Of a stretch of DNA of 40,016 nt, positions 8,935 to 17,436 are shown one piece after another (position 1 is the stretch's first letter; every line of letters starts with the position of its first letter). The position numbers and the translations under genes are program-made. The stretch is from assembly GCA_023137315.1 (NCBI GenBank), contig JAGLPP010000039.1, forward strand, positions 1 to 40,016. The letters run 5' to 3'. Under the pieces are notes generated by a model, which was not told where the DNA came from, ran no database searches, and worked only from the letters and a program-made list of their open reading frames with translations. Source of the stretch: Bacteriovoracaceae bacterium. Its GTDB lineage: Bacteria > Bdellovibrionota > Bacteriovoracia > Bacteriovoracales > Bacteriovoracaceae.

Positions 8935-10686
8935 ATGGCCAAATATGATCTTGATACCATCCGCCACTCTTCCGCCCACGTAATGGCACAAGCAATCTTT
9001 AGACTCTTTCCAAAACAGAATGTACAGCTTGGAGTTGGCCCCACGATTGATGACGGTTTTTACTATGATGTCGATATGGAACATAAAATCACGGAAGAAG
9101 ACCTGAAAATGATTGAAAAAGAAATGAAAAAAATCATCAAGGAAAAACTTCCAATCAAAAGAAATGTCCTCTCCAGGGAGGAGGCCATTGAATATTTTCA
9201 AAAAACAGGTCAAACCCTCAAAGTGGAACTCATTAAGGAGCTTCCCGAAGAAGAGGAGATTAGCTGTTATGAACAGGGTGAATTCACTGATCTCTGTCGA
9301 GGACCGCATGTTGACAACACCAGCGATATCCCCCCTTTTTTCAAACTTCTGCATACAGCGGGCGCATACTGGCGAGGTGATTCATCACGCAAAATGCTCC
9401 AAAGAGTTTATGCCACGGGACTTCTTACAAAAGACGAACTGAAAAAACACTTGAATTTTCTTCAGGAGGCCAAAAAGCGGGATCACAGAAAACTGGGAAC
9501 GGAATTGGGACTTTTTATCTTCGATAAAAGTGCCCCGGCAATGCCATTTTTCACTCCTAGGGGGTCTCTCATCTACCACGAACTTATCGATTTTATGCGA
9601 AGAATCTACCCACATTATGGTTATCAGGAAGTCATCACGCCACAGATACTCGACAGCGAGCTATGGCACCAATCCGGCCATTATGAAAACTACAAGGAAA
9701 ATATGTATTTCACGGATATTGATAAAAGGGAATTTGCAGTAAAACCAATGAACTGCCCCACCGCAATGGTGATATACAAACATTCAAAATTCTCCTACAG
9801 GGATTTTCCTTTGCGATACGCTGATTTTGGAAGGATCCACCGATATGAAAAATCCGGAACACTTGCCGGCTTGACGAGGGTTCGAACCTTTATTCAGGAT
9901 GATGCACACATTTTTCTCGACATTGATGATATTCAGGATGAGATTGCAAAGTTGATTGAGATGTTCACCACTGTCTACGATCACTTCAATTTTGACGATG
10001 TAAAAATAGCACTGTCCACCCGTCCGGAAAAAAAAGTCGGCGACGATTCTTCGTGGGACAAGGCGGAAATGGCACTCAAGGAGGCATTGGACAAATCAGG
10101 AAAATCTTATGAAATCAATGAGGGAGATGGTGCATTCTATGGCCCAAAAATTGACTTTGTCGTATCGGACGCAATCAGGCGCCGTCATCAACTTGGAACA
10201 ATCCAGCTTGATTTTCAGCTTCCAGAACGTTTCGATTTGAATTTCACAAATAAAAACGGTGAACTTGAACGACCGGTTGTAATCCACCGTGCACTTTTGG
10301 GATCAATTGAGCGATTCTTCGGACTCTACCTTGAGCATGTGGCCGGTGCATATCCATTCTGGCTCTCTCCGATCCAGGCCGTTCTCATTCCGGTAAATAA
10401 TGAAAACCATCTCGAATTTTGCAAGAAGCTCACGGAAAAACTCAAAAAAATGAACTTCCGTATTCATCTTGATGATCGCAACGAATCCATGGGATACAAG
10501 ACAAGACAGACACAAAAAGGAAAAACACCATTCATGCTGGTTGTTGGCGACCGTGAAATTGAATCAAATTCCGTCAGCATTAGGAAGTACGGTGAACGCC
10601 AATCAGAAAGCATTACCGTTTCCGAACTTGAAAAAATGTTTTTAAAACTAAACGAGGAAAAATTACCGGAAAAACTCAGAGGTTGA
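8935..10686 (+). CDS. thrS: Threonine--tRNA ligase, form lacking the N-terminal TGS domain
   Basis: ThrRS charges tRNA-Thr and clears mis-charged Ser. The 583-residue protein starts directly with the editing domain: HSSAHVMAQA gives the HxxxH metal/editing motif at His11/His15, and CRGPHV follows later. The class II catalytic core comes next: MNCPTAM (zinc-ligand Cys), motif 2 around FGRIHRYEKSGTLAGL and TFIQDDAHIF, and motif 3 around HRALLGSIERF. The anticodon-binding domain closes the protein. Compared with the roughly 640-residue E. coli enzyme, the first ~62 residues (TGS domain) are missing. The upstream frame meets a TAG at 8887-8889, so the domain was not overlooked. Some other bacteria also have the short form. 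ddl follows after 4 bases. Confidence 0.97.
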   Translation: MAKYDLDTIRHSSAHVMAQAIFRLFPKQNVQLGVGPTIDDGFYYDVDMEHKITEEDLKMIEKEMKKIIKEKLPIKRNVLSREEAIEYFQKTGQTLKVELIKELPEEEEISCYEQGEFTDLCRGPHVDNTSDIPPFFKLLHTAGAYWRGDSSRKMLQRVYATGLLTKDELKKHLNFLQEAKKRDHRKLGTELGLFIFDKSAPAMPFFTPRGSLIYHELIDFMRRIYPHYGYQEVITPQILDSELWHQSGHYENYKENMYFTDIDKREFAVKPMNCPTAMVIYKHSKFSYRDFPLRYADFGRIHRYEKSGTLAGLTRVRTFIQDDAHIFLDIDDIQDEIAKLIEMFTTVYDHFNFDDVKIALSTRPEKKVGDDSSWDKAEMALKEALDKSGKSYEINEGDGAFYGPKIDFVVSDAIRRRHQLGTIQLDFQLPERFDLNFTNKNGELERPVVIHRALLGSIERFFGLYLEHVAGAYPFWLSPIQAVLIPVNNENHLEFCKKLTEKLKKMNFRIHLDDRNESMGYKTRQTQKGKTPFMLVVGDREIESNSVSIRKYGERQSESITVSELEKMFLKLNEEKLPEKLRG

Positions 10687-10690
10687 ACCA

Positions 10691-11665
10691 ATGAACGGAA
10701 GAAACATTCTGTTGCTTTGTGGTGGCACGAGTAGTGAGTACGAGGTCTCTTTAAAATCTTCAGAATATATTGAGGACTCGTTGGCGGAATATGATGATCT
10801 CAATGTAATAAAAATCATCATCGGAAAGGACAATATCTGGCGTGACAAAAGCGGGAACGAAGTTGAGCTGACAAAGGATAAAAAAATTGGAAACAATGAA
10901 ATTCACTTTGCCATCCCGTGCATTCACGGCCACCCGGGGGAAACAGGTGATATACAGATTCTTTTTGAAATGATCGGACTCCCGTACATGGGATCAGGGC
11001 CTGAAGCAAGCAAAAACTGCTTTAACAAGGTCACAACGAAACTTTGGCTTTCCGCACTCAGAATTCCCAATACGCCATACACATTCTTAAGCTCCATGGA
11101 TGAAATCAACATCGCCATGGAGGCTCTTCACTCCTGGAAAACTGTTTTTGTAAAGGCATCTTCCCAGGGTTCCTTGGTTGGAAGCTATTGGACACGTAAC
11201 GAAAAAGAACTCGAAGAAAATTTGCAAAAGGCATTTCAATATTCTCCATGGGTCCTTGTTGAAAAAACGATGGAAGGGCGTGAAGTTGAAGTCTCGACAT
11301 ACGATATAAACGGAACACTCCACGTCACCAAACCAGGGGAAATTGTCTGCCCGTCCAAATTTTATACCTACGAGGAAAAATACAACTCACAAAGCGAAAC
11401 AAAAACACATACAGTCGCCCCTGACATCCCATTGGATAAAATAAACGAAATGAAAAAATATGCCATGATGGCCTGGCGTGGAATGAAGATTCGCCATCTA
11501 TCCAGAATTGATTTTTTCTACACTGATGAAGGTGACGTTTATCTTAACGAAATCAACACCTTTCCCGGTATGACTCCGATCTCCATGTTTCCAAAAATGA
11601 TGATTAACAACGGACATTCTTTTCCCGAGTTTCTTTATCAAGTTATCATGAAAGAATCATTTTAA
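10691..11665 (+). CDS. ddl: D-alanine--D-alanine ligase
   Basis: Ddl joins two D-Ala residues to make the terminal dipeptide of the peptidoglycan stem, in the cytoplasm. The 324-residue length fits. The family's ATP-grasp features are present: GGTSSEYEVSLKSS at the N-terminus, the CIHGHPGETGDIQ loop (Gly-rich, usually HGxxGEDG), the LPYMGSG segment, and the metal-binding end EINTFPGMTPISMFPKM. It starts 4 bases after thrS and is probably co-transcribed with it. The variant HGHPGETGDIQ loop is slightly unusual but keeps the Gly-Glu core. Confidence 0.93.
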   Translation: MNGRNILLLCGGTSSEYEVSLKSSEYIEDSLAEYDDLNVIKIIIGKDNIWRDKSGNEVELTKDKKIGNNEIHFAIPCIHGHPGETGDIQILFEMIGLPYMGSGPEASKNCFNKVTTKLWLSALRIPNTPYTFLSSMDEINIAMEALHSWKTVFVKASSQGSLVGSYWTRNEKELEENLQKAFQYSPWVLVEKTMEGREVEVSTYDINGTLHVTKPGEIVCPSKFYTYEEKYNSQSETKTHTVAPDIPLDKINEMKKYAMMAWRGMKIRHLSRIDFFYTDEGDVYLNEINTFPGMTPISMFPKMMINNGHSFPEFLYQVIMKESF

Positions 11666-11735
11666 TTTTCCTACCTTTTTACACGGTAACCTTTCAAATT
11701 AACCGCAAACATACCGATAAAGGAATGTAGGGGGA

Positions 11736-12767
11736 ATGTTGAATGTTCGTCTTATAATACACAAGTCTGTCATCAGAACAATAGTCCTGTTGATAATCAC
11801 AATGCCTGTTATTCTTACCAGTTTTGCCATCGACAATGAACTTCCGGAAGATTTAAAGGAACAGCTGGCAAAAAGATACAAAGACGGCCAGTACGGTCTG
11901 GAAGTGGGAATTTCATATGAAATCGAAATGGCCGATTCCGTTATTGGCGCATACGTTGAAAACTTCAACAATGAGACCTATCAAAAAAAACTTACGGAAT
12001 TCCTAACCAGATTATTGGACACAGATACCTCCTTCAGAAGTGAAATGAAAAAATCCATCATCAAGAACTATCCCACCCGTGAAAATTTGCGCGTTATAAG
12101 AGAGAAACACCACGATGCCTTCAAAGATTTAACAAAGGGACTGAACCAGGAAGAAGTAAGTTCCTGGCTTGATGGACACAGTACTCAAATCCATACTTCT
12201 GATATGGATATGAACAGGGTGTTCAAGGATCTCGGACTTGACATGGGAGACGATCCACATAATGCAGACAAATTCGTTCTTGGACGAGGAGAAAAAACTG
12301 CACTGGAAGCCGCTCCCAAACCAAAACTCTTTGACGCCAACGGCATGCCAATTGGAACCAAGAATATAAAAGCTGACAGATTCATCACCACAGATTCGGG
12401 GTTATTTGTCCCGGGACATGAATTCGTTGATGCCACTGGAGAAAAGGCCATAAAAACACCATCAACGGACATCTCCTCTGAAATAAAAAGATTGTGGATG
12501 GATTACCCGACAAAAAAACGAAATCACTTAATCGAATTCGACCAGCTTCGAAGAGAATCCAGGGGATACATCGTCAAATTATATAAAAGAGAACCACTGT
12601 TTTTAGATCTCAAAAAAGATGCCCCGGAATGGACAAGAAATACAAACAGCGCCCACTTGATGACTTGTTTTCCCAGCACGGACTTCATCTCAACATCTCC
12701 GCAAAAAACTATCCTGCTGACAAGCTTGAGAAATTTTTACTGCGCTATCAGGATCTTATTCTGGTAA
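11736..12767 (+). pseudogene. Segment 1 of the broken exported-protein gene (N-terminal)
   Basis: The segment has a hydrophobic N-terminal helix (about residues 10-30: a basic start, then VIRTIVLLIITMPVILTSFA), followed by a hydrophilic, mostly helical region. The open frame ends at 12767, but the last 35-40 residues (from about TRNTNS onward) look like out-of-frame text. The plausible protein continues in the next frame from about 12630. A GGGG lies just before the ATG and AAGGA lies 11 bases upstream, so the translation start is not certain. Confidence 0.6.
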
Positions 12768-13819
12768 GACTTATGGAAAGTGAAAAAAAACTTATCAATC
12801 CATTTGGAAGCAGCGCTGTCAATTACCAGCCAAATGACATTCGTTCTCGCGGTCTACTGCGTTTTAGCGACCCAACAAAAAGACATTTTGAAATCAGAGC
12901 ACAGGCACTGTCACCAAAAAAGACACTGGATGAAATTTTCTTTCATATGAGTGAAATCATAAAAGATGAGGAAAAAGCCTTTTCCGAACTCGACAAAAAA
13001 ATCGTCGACAAGATTGACGCAAAATTTTTTAAAAAAATACTCAACCCGATGGGACTGGAATCAGAACTTAAAGCAGCCGGAAACAACACAGAACTTATTA
13101 GAGATATCAAAAACAAATTTAAACTTCAGGTGACGGCCCAGCAAAATGCCCTGGACTCAATTCTTAAAAGATATTATCCGGACAAAATGAAACTCATTAA
13201 ATTACATGAGAAACTCCTGGCGGATACCCTGTCACCGGAAACCAGAAGAAAAAAATGGATTGAACTCGCCGACATGGACAATTTTTCCATGGAAAAATTC
13301 CTTCAAAAATATGACGACTTTCTTGACACTTATATTGATAAGTTTTTCAGTGATATACCGACAGTTAGAAAATACCACGAAGGCCCAATTGAGGACGGAT
13401 TAAATAGTTTAAGCAAAGATGAACAGATAAAACTTCTTGAGGAATTACGATCCACCAACACGGATTTTCGCCGGCTAATCATGTATCGTATGCGCGAACA
13501 TAACAAATTTCATCCGGACTTTGTGAACAAGATCATCGAAATTGCAAAACATGACATCAAGAACGGCACTGAATATGTGAAAATTCTCATAAACGCAAAT
13601 CTATCTCCTGCGGAACAGCTTTCACTGAGCAAGCTTCTTTTAAACGATATTATCACAGAATATGACAAGCCAATAGTGGAGAATATCCTGGAGATTCTCA
13701 AAAAAAAAACCAACCAATCCAAAGGTTCTCGACAATGTTATGACCAGTTGGAAAAAACGTTTAATTCAATCGACATCGATAACCACAAACGAGCTATGGG
13801 ACATCATATCAATTCTTGA
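12629..13819 (+). pseudogene. Segment 2 of the broken exported-protein gene
   Basis: This frame is open from 12587 and carries convincing helical protein text from about DKKYKQRPLDDLF onward. No Shine-Dalgarno precedes the ATG at 12629, which argues against an independent gene. After the A10 run at 13700-13709 the frame turns into unlikely text and stops at 13819, while the next frame continues the protein. Function unknown. Confidence 0.55.
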
Positions 13820-14705
13820 CGACATGGTCTTCGATGAAAACTATATGAAAAACTTTCGTGCCACTATCAAGACAAAAAACAATCATGAAATATATTGGCT
13901 TTATAACCTCATAAAGAACAAGAACTTTAAAACACCTGAACTGAAAAAAGAATTTGCAAAAATAACCTTCGAAAAACTTTTATCAAACATAAATCCCAAT
14001 CATGTTATTGAGGCCACCACAAGCTTTCATCGGCAACGTGCCGGTTTTAAAAACCAGATTGATGAAATTGATCAGGTTTTTAATAAAATGAGTTCCATTC
14101 TGCAGGAAACACATCCAGAGGAATACAAAAATATCGAAAAAATCAAAAATAAACTTGTACTTTTTGAAAACTACCATAACGATACACTCCTCCCAAAAAT
14201 GGAAACCATAAAAAAACTTTACAGTGTAAAAAACCACGATCTCGATAGCTGGATGAACGAACTTTCCAACTCTCTTGAAAGCAGACTAAAACGGAAAAAA
14301 TCCAGTGCTGTCGGAAAATTTATCATTGATGGCCTTGATATGAATAAAATAAGTATAGAAGAACAGCTCAAAATTATTAATGAATATAAGAATATTGAAA
14401 ACTGGCGTATCAGGGAAGCATTCAGCACCATGGACAACATTTCCGACGAGGTACTGCAGAGAATGCTATTTCTCGCTGAAATAACCAAAAACACCGATTA
14501 CATTGATGTGATTCCCACCAAAAACTCAAATGCCAAAATCACCAGAACCCTTGCCAAATTTCTACTAAAACAACAAAGCTCGGGGGACAACACCTACATA
14601 ATTTCCAGCACCGCAAGAAAACTTCAACAGTTCGAACCCAATGATCCAGAAACCATCACACTCATAATGAAGTTTATAAAAAAGGGATATCTGCCGGAGA
14701 CATAA
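13740..14705 (+). pseudogene. Segment 3 of the broken exported-protein gene
   Basis: The natural text begins upstream of the nominal ATG, right after the A10 run (13710 onward, PTNPKVLDNV), again pointing to a frameshift and not to a new gene. The segment is helical and charged (for example IWNLI-like Leu/Ile heptad stretches and LEKLLSNI). It loses the frame at the A6 run 14678-14683 and reaches a stop at 14703-14705. Confidence 0.55.
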
Positions 14706-14770
14706 GAAACTCCGTAAATGTCATTTACGCCCTTCAAGAGACACCGATAACTCCTGCGCTTACTGATTTT

Positions 14771-15421
14771 TTGGTGGAGCTGGTGGAAAAATGCAGTCCT
14801 CTGGAAATATGTACAAATAGCATGGAACTGATCGAATATCTTGAAGTAAAGGATCCCCGTCTGGCAAAAATACTCTCTCAAAAATTTCACGTCCCTAAAG
14901 AAATTCATAAGGCCGACAGGGTCTTCGAATACAGGGAAATTCAGAAACTTGCTGCAAAAATCATGATCAAGCAAAATATTGATGATCCCGAGACCATGAA
15001 AATCATTCTACGCGAAACCGCACTGGCCACGGATGCCGGCGACATTTTTCGTCAAAAATCCAAATTCACCAAAATGATTGATAACAACCCAAAATTGGTG
15101 AACCATGCCCTCAAAATGCTGGATGAGGGCGATTATGGCAGTGATACCAAATATCACGCAAGAAGATTCCTGGAACACATTCATGACATTCATCCAAATC
15201 ATAAACACATGCCGGCAATTTCCAAAATCATCAGCAAAAAGAAGAACTCTTTTACTGAAAATCTTGCCGTTAAAAAAGCACGACAGGGAATGAATGATAT
15301 TCCACGCGGAAGATGCATGAAGGCAATTTTATTCAAACTTGTACTTCCAGCAGCGGTGATTGGTGGAACACCATTTCTTATTCAGTCAGACACAAAAATT
15401 GTCCCAACCCCTGCACCATAA
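14771..15421 (+). pseudogene. Segment 4 of the broken exported-protein gene (C-terminal)
   Basis: The real text of this segment starts at about 14681 with KKGISAGDIRNSV, upstream of the first usable start codon. It ends with a hydrophobic helix (LFKLVLPAAVIGGTPFLI) and a short Pro/Thr tail, which could anchor the protein in a membrane. The stop at 15421 lies 12 bases from the end of the convergent hpf gene, and I see no terminator between them. Confidence 0.55.
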
Positions 15422-15433
15422 GTTGAGATTGCC

Positions 15434-15739
15434 CTATTTAGCATTCTTGTGGATGGTATTGCGGGTTTGTTCCTTTTTTCTGACAAGCTGCTTTTCAAGC
15501 TTTGGAATAACTTCATCAAAAGTCTTATACAGGTCATCTGATTCAGCCGTTGCGTGATATGAAAAATGATCTCCGGTTACGGTAACTTCCGAGGAATGGA
15601 TCGTGTTTTCGACTGAACATATCCAATCCACGTTCATTTTTCCCTGAAAAAATTTTTTCAGCTTGAATGCTTTTTGATGAATTTTATCTTCAATTGAAGG
15701 ACTTGATTCCAAATGTCTGTAAGAAATATTAAGTTCCAC
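15434..15739 (-). CDS. hpf: Ribosome hibernation promoting factor (short HPF / sigma-54 modulation family)
   Basis: HPF/YfiA-family proteins bind the 30S decoding region and silence ribosomes in starvation. I place the start at GTG 15739-15737 because GAGGAG (15747-15752) lies 7 bases upstream. This gives 101 residues beginning VELNISYRHLE. A longer frame from GTG 15769 would have no Shine-Dalgarno. The pattern of the family is clear: ISYRHLESSPSIEDKIHQKAFKL, then EVTVTGDHFSYHATAESDDLYKTFDEVIPKLEKQL. Only the short N-terminal domain is present, without the long-form dimerisation tail. A 15-bp inverted repeat lies directly upstream (15765-15810). It is divergent from thyX. Confidence 0.9.
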   Translation of the reverse strand: MELNISYRHLESSPSIEDKIHQKAFKLKKFFQGKMNVDWICSVENTIHSSEVTVTGDHFSYHATAESDDLYKTFDEVIPKLEKQLVRKKEQTRNTIHKNAK

Positions 15740-15764
15740 TTTGTATCTCCTCGTATGTTTTTTA

Positions 15765-15810
15765 GGCACTATGCTCCAACAATATCCATTCTACATTGAA
15801 GCATAGTGCC
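15765..15810. repeat. 15-bp inverted repeat between hpf and thyX
   Basis: The left arm at 15765-15779 (GGCACTATGCTCCAA) and the right arm at 15796-15810 match as inverted repeats in 14 of 15 positions and enclose a 16-base loop. It is not followed by a T-run on either strand, so it is not a normal terminator. It could be an operator for the divergent hpf/thyX pair or an RNA hairpin in the hpf leader, just upstream of the hpf Shine-Dalgarno. Confidence 0.8.
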
Positions 15811-15868
15811 TATTCAAGACAGAACTTGTTGGCAATAATGAAACAGCACACACAACAAGGTTTATCCA

Positions 15869-16678
15869 ATGAACAAAATAAAATGTCTTGACCATGGATT
15901 TGTAAAATTGATTGACCATATGGGCGACGATCAAGCCGTTGTTCAGGCCGCCCGCGTCAGTTACGGGGATGGAACCAAAACAGCAACCAAGGATCGTGGT
16001 TTGATACGCTATCTAATGCGACACCGGCACACAAGTCCATTTGAAATGGTATCATTCAAGTTTCATTGCAAAATGCCCATCTTTATTGCACGCCAGTGGG
16101 TCAGACATCGAACGGCAAGTATTAACGAAATCTCAGGCCGATACAGCATTCTACCGGAAGAACAGTATGTTCCGGAAAAGAATCACCTCGCATATCAAAG
16201 TACGGACAATAAACAAGGCAGAAGCGATGAGAATATTCCACAAGACGTGCTAAACAAAACAATTGACTCCATCAATGATGGATTCAAGGCCGCAAACAGG
16301 GCATATCACTCAATGCTCGATGACAATATTGCCAGGGAGATTGCCAGAATTTCCCTGCCGCTATCCCAATATACTGAATGGTACTGGAAAATGGATCTTC
16401 ATAACCTTTTACACTTCCTCCAGCTAAGATTGCATGCACACGCCCAATATGAAATCAGGGTCTTTGCCGAGGCAATAATGGAATTGATAAAACCGATCGT
16501 TCCAATTAGTTATGAGGCGTTTGATGACTACATCCTTAATTCACATACCTTTTCAGGTGCTGAAATGTCCATTTTAAGAGGATTTCTAAAAGAAAGATTG
16601 CATGAACTCCCGACAGAACATCCATCTATCAGTAAACGCGAATTGCAATCATTTAAAAGAATTCTAGAAGACGGCTAA
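15869..16678 (+). CDS. thyX: Flavin-dependent thymidylate synthase ThyX
   Basis: ThyX makes dTMP from dUMP using FAD, NADPH and methylene-tetrahydrofolate, in the cytoplasm. The 269-residue protein has the diagnostic ThyX motif RHRTASINEIS at residues 79-89, with the following SGRYSILPEEQY segment. It also has the C-terminal DLHNLLHFLQLRLHAHAQYEIR region that contributes to dUMP and FAD binding. An unrelated ThyA is not visible in the window. Its use of folate chemistry links it loosely to folC further along. The start ATG follows a TTTATCCA leader with no strong Shine-Dalgarno. The transcript probably ends at the terminator at 16839-16871. Confidence 0.97.
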   Translation: MNKIKCLDHGFVKLIDHMGDDQAVVQAARVSYGDGTKTATKDRGLIRYLMRHRHTSPFEMVSFKFHCKMPIFIARQWVRHRTASINEISGRYSILPEEQYVPEKNHLAYQSTDNKQGRSDENIPQDVLNKTIDSINDGFKAANRAYHSMLDDNIAREIARISLPLSQYTEWYWKMDLHNLLHFLQLRLHAHAQYEIRVFAEAIMELIKPIVPISYEAFDDYILNSHTFSGAEMSILRGFLKERLHELPTEHPSISKRELQSFKRILEDG

Positions 16679-16776
16679 AATGTCGTACACATAATAAATA
16701 CCAGTAGATTTACGCCCATTAAAACCATGGCATTAATTATCATCACATATAGAAAACCAAGTACATCACGCCTCAT
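16675..16776 (-). CDS. Possible 33-residue membrane miniprotein
   Basis: On the minus strand an ATG at 16776 opens a 33-residue frame ending at TAG 16677-16675, four bases inside the end of thyX. The product is a basic head (MRRD) followed by one long hydrophobic helix (VLGFLYVMIINAMVLMGVNLLVF), the architecture of small single-pass membrane proteins or type I toxins. I see no convincing Shine-Dalgarno and no clear promoter. It may be a chance ORF; it is listed because the hydrophobic pattern is strikingly uniform in an otherwise gene-free stretch. Confidence 0.25.
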   Translation of the reverse strand: MRRDVLGFLYVMIINAMVLMGVNLLVFIMCTTF

Positions 16777-16838
16777 ACCGTCTTATCGGCGTATTGCCAG
16801 ATAACTTGAGTTTTTTTGTCGGATATTTTTTTAACGGC

Positions 16839-16871
16839 AAAAAAGGGGCCTCTGCAAAGACCCCCTTTTTT
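16839..16871. terminator. Intrinsic terminator downstream of thyX
   Basis: AAAAAAGGGG (16839-16848) pairs with CCCCTTTTTT (16862-16871) around a 13-base interior containing a few further possible pairs. The structure is symmetrical, so it can act on both strands. It lies about 160 bases after the thyX stop. Confidence 0.85.
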
Positions 16872-17007
16872 CGGCTTCCTGCCTCTCTCGATAGGAAACT
16901 TCCTGTCTCCTACTTATCAGTATAACCAATAATTCAATTTGAAACATTAAAAAAATTTTTAGGTAAAGTTTTCCCCGATATTATTCAATTTTATATTTGG
17001 ACAATAT

Positions 17008-17037
17008 TTGACTAAAAAAGATCACAAAAGATAAGAT
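17008..17037 (+). promoter_or_regulatory. Promoter for the 17059-18748 gene pair
   Basis: TTGACT (17008-17013) and TAAGAT (17032-17037) are separated by 18 bases, a good sigma-70 type match. The predicted transcript would start near 17044, just before the AAGGAA Shine-Dalgarno (17049-17054) of the gene at 17059. Confidence 0.6.
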
Positions 17038-17058
17038 ATTGAAAAAACAAGGAACATT

Positions 17059-17436
17059 ATGTTTTTAAAAATATTAAACATTTTACAAAAGCTCCTGGCC
17101 TTCCACCGAAAAACCGAAAAATATCCCATCCAGACATTCACCTATTTTATTCCGGCCCCGCCGGAAAGAAAATCAGGATATCGGGAAAAACAATTTGATA
17201 AAATTTTTTGTCAGTTCCTCAATCGCGGTTATGACATTTTATCAATTAATACAGAAGCAATGAACGGAAAAAATCATAATGGAATGTGGATAATATTTAC
17301 GTTAAGAGCAAAAAATGCCAAAGCGGCGAAATTGGATATTAATTTCGAGGATCAAAATAATAATTCGAACAACAATGATAATAACGACCATGACAATAAC
17401 GACATAGAAGGATTGTATTACGTTGATTCCCAATAA
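17059..17436 (+). CDS. Hypothetical protein with Asn/Asp-rich tail
   Basis: The 125-residue protein has no signal peptide. The first ~95 residues form a compact domain with FDKIFCQFLNRGYDILSINTEAM and WIIFTLRAKN segments, a helix-strand-strand pattern that faintly recalls small DUF4177-like folds (residues 'lnxxGwelvsvt'). The last 30 residues are an Asn/Asp low-complexity tail ending in GLYYVDSQ. The gene has its own promoter and an AAGGAA Shine-Dalgarno, and the following lipoprotein gene overlaps its end by 14 bases, so the two are translationally coupled. I cannot assign a function. Confidence 0.65.
   Translation: MFLKILNILQKLLAFHRKTEKYPIQTFTYFIPAPPERKSGYREKQFDKIFCQFLNRGYDILSINTEAMNGKNHNGMWIIFTLRAKNAKAAKLDINFEDQNNNSNNNDNNDHDNNDIEGLYYVDSQ

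Larger units (their letters stand above)
11736..15421 (+). pseudogene. Large exported-protein gene of unknown family, interrupted by three frameshifts
   Basis: Four successive open segments read as one protein of about 1,225 residues. It has an N-terminal signal peptide or anchor and a C-terminal hydrophobic helix before a short TKIVPTPAP tail. The switches are near 12612-12650, at the A10 run 13700-13709, and at the A6 run 14678-14683. After the second switch the text continues naturally from LEILKKK into PTNPKVLDNVMTSW. After the third it continues from KFIKK into GISAGDIRNSVNVIYALQ, filling the apparent gap 14706-14770. Each switch is repaired by changing one base. The content is Lys/Glu/Leu/Ile-rich and mostly helical, perhaps alpha-solenoid repeats. 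I recognise no family. It is most likely a decayed gene; slippage at the A10 run or assembly errors are alternatives. Confidence 0.8.
16679..17058. other. Intergenic stretch between thyX and the next gene
   Basis: This 380-base stretch holds the possible antisense miniprotein frame (16675-16776) and an imperfect hairpin at 16783-16804 followed by a T-run (16811-16817). It also holds a strong terminator at 16839-16871 and a promoter at 17008-17037. The part 16872-17000 is very AT-rich. I see only a short AGGAA/TTCCT inverted repeat there. Confidence 0.6.
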
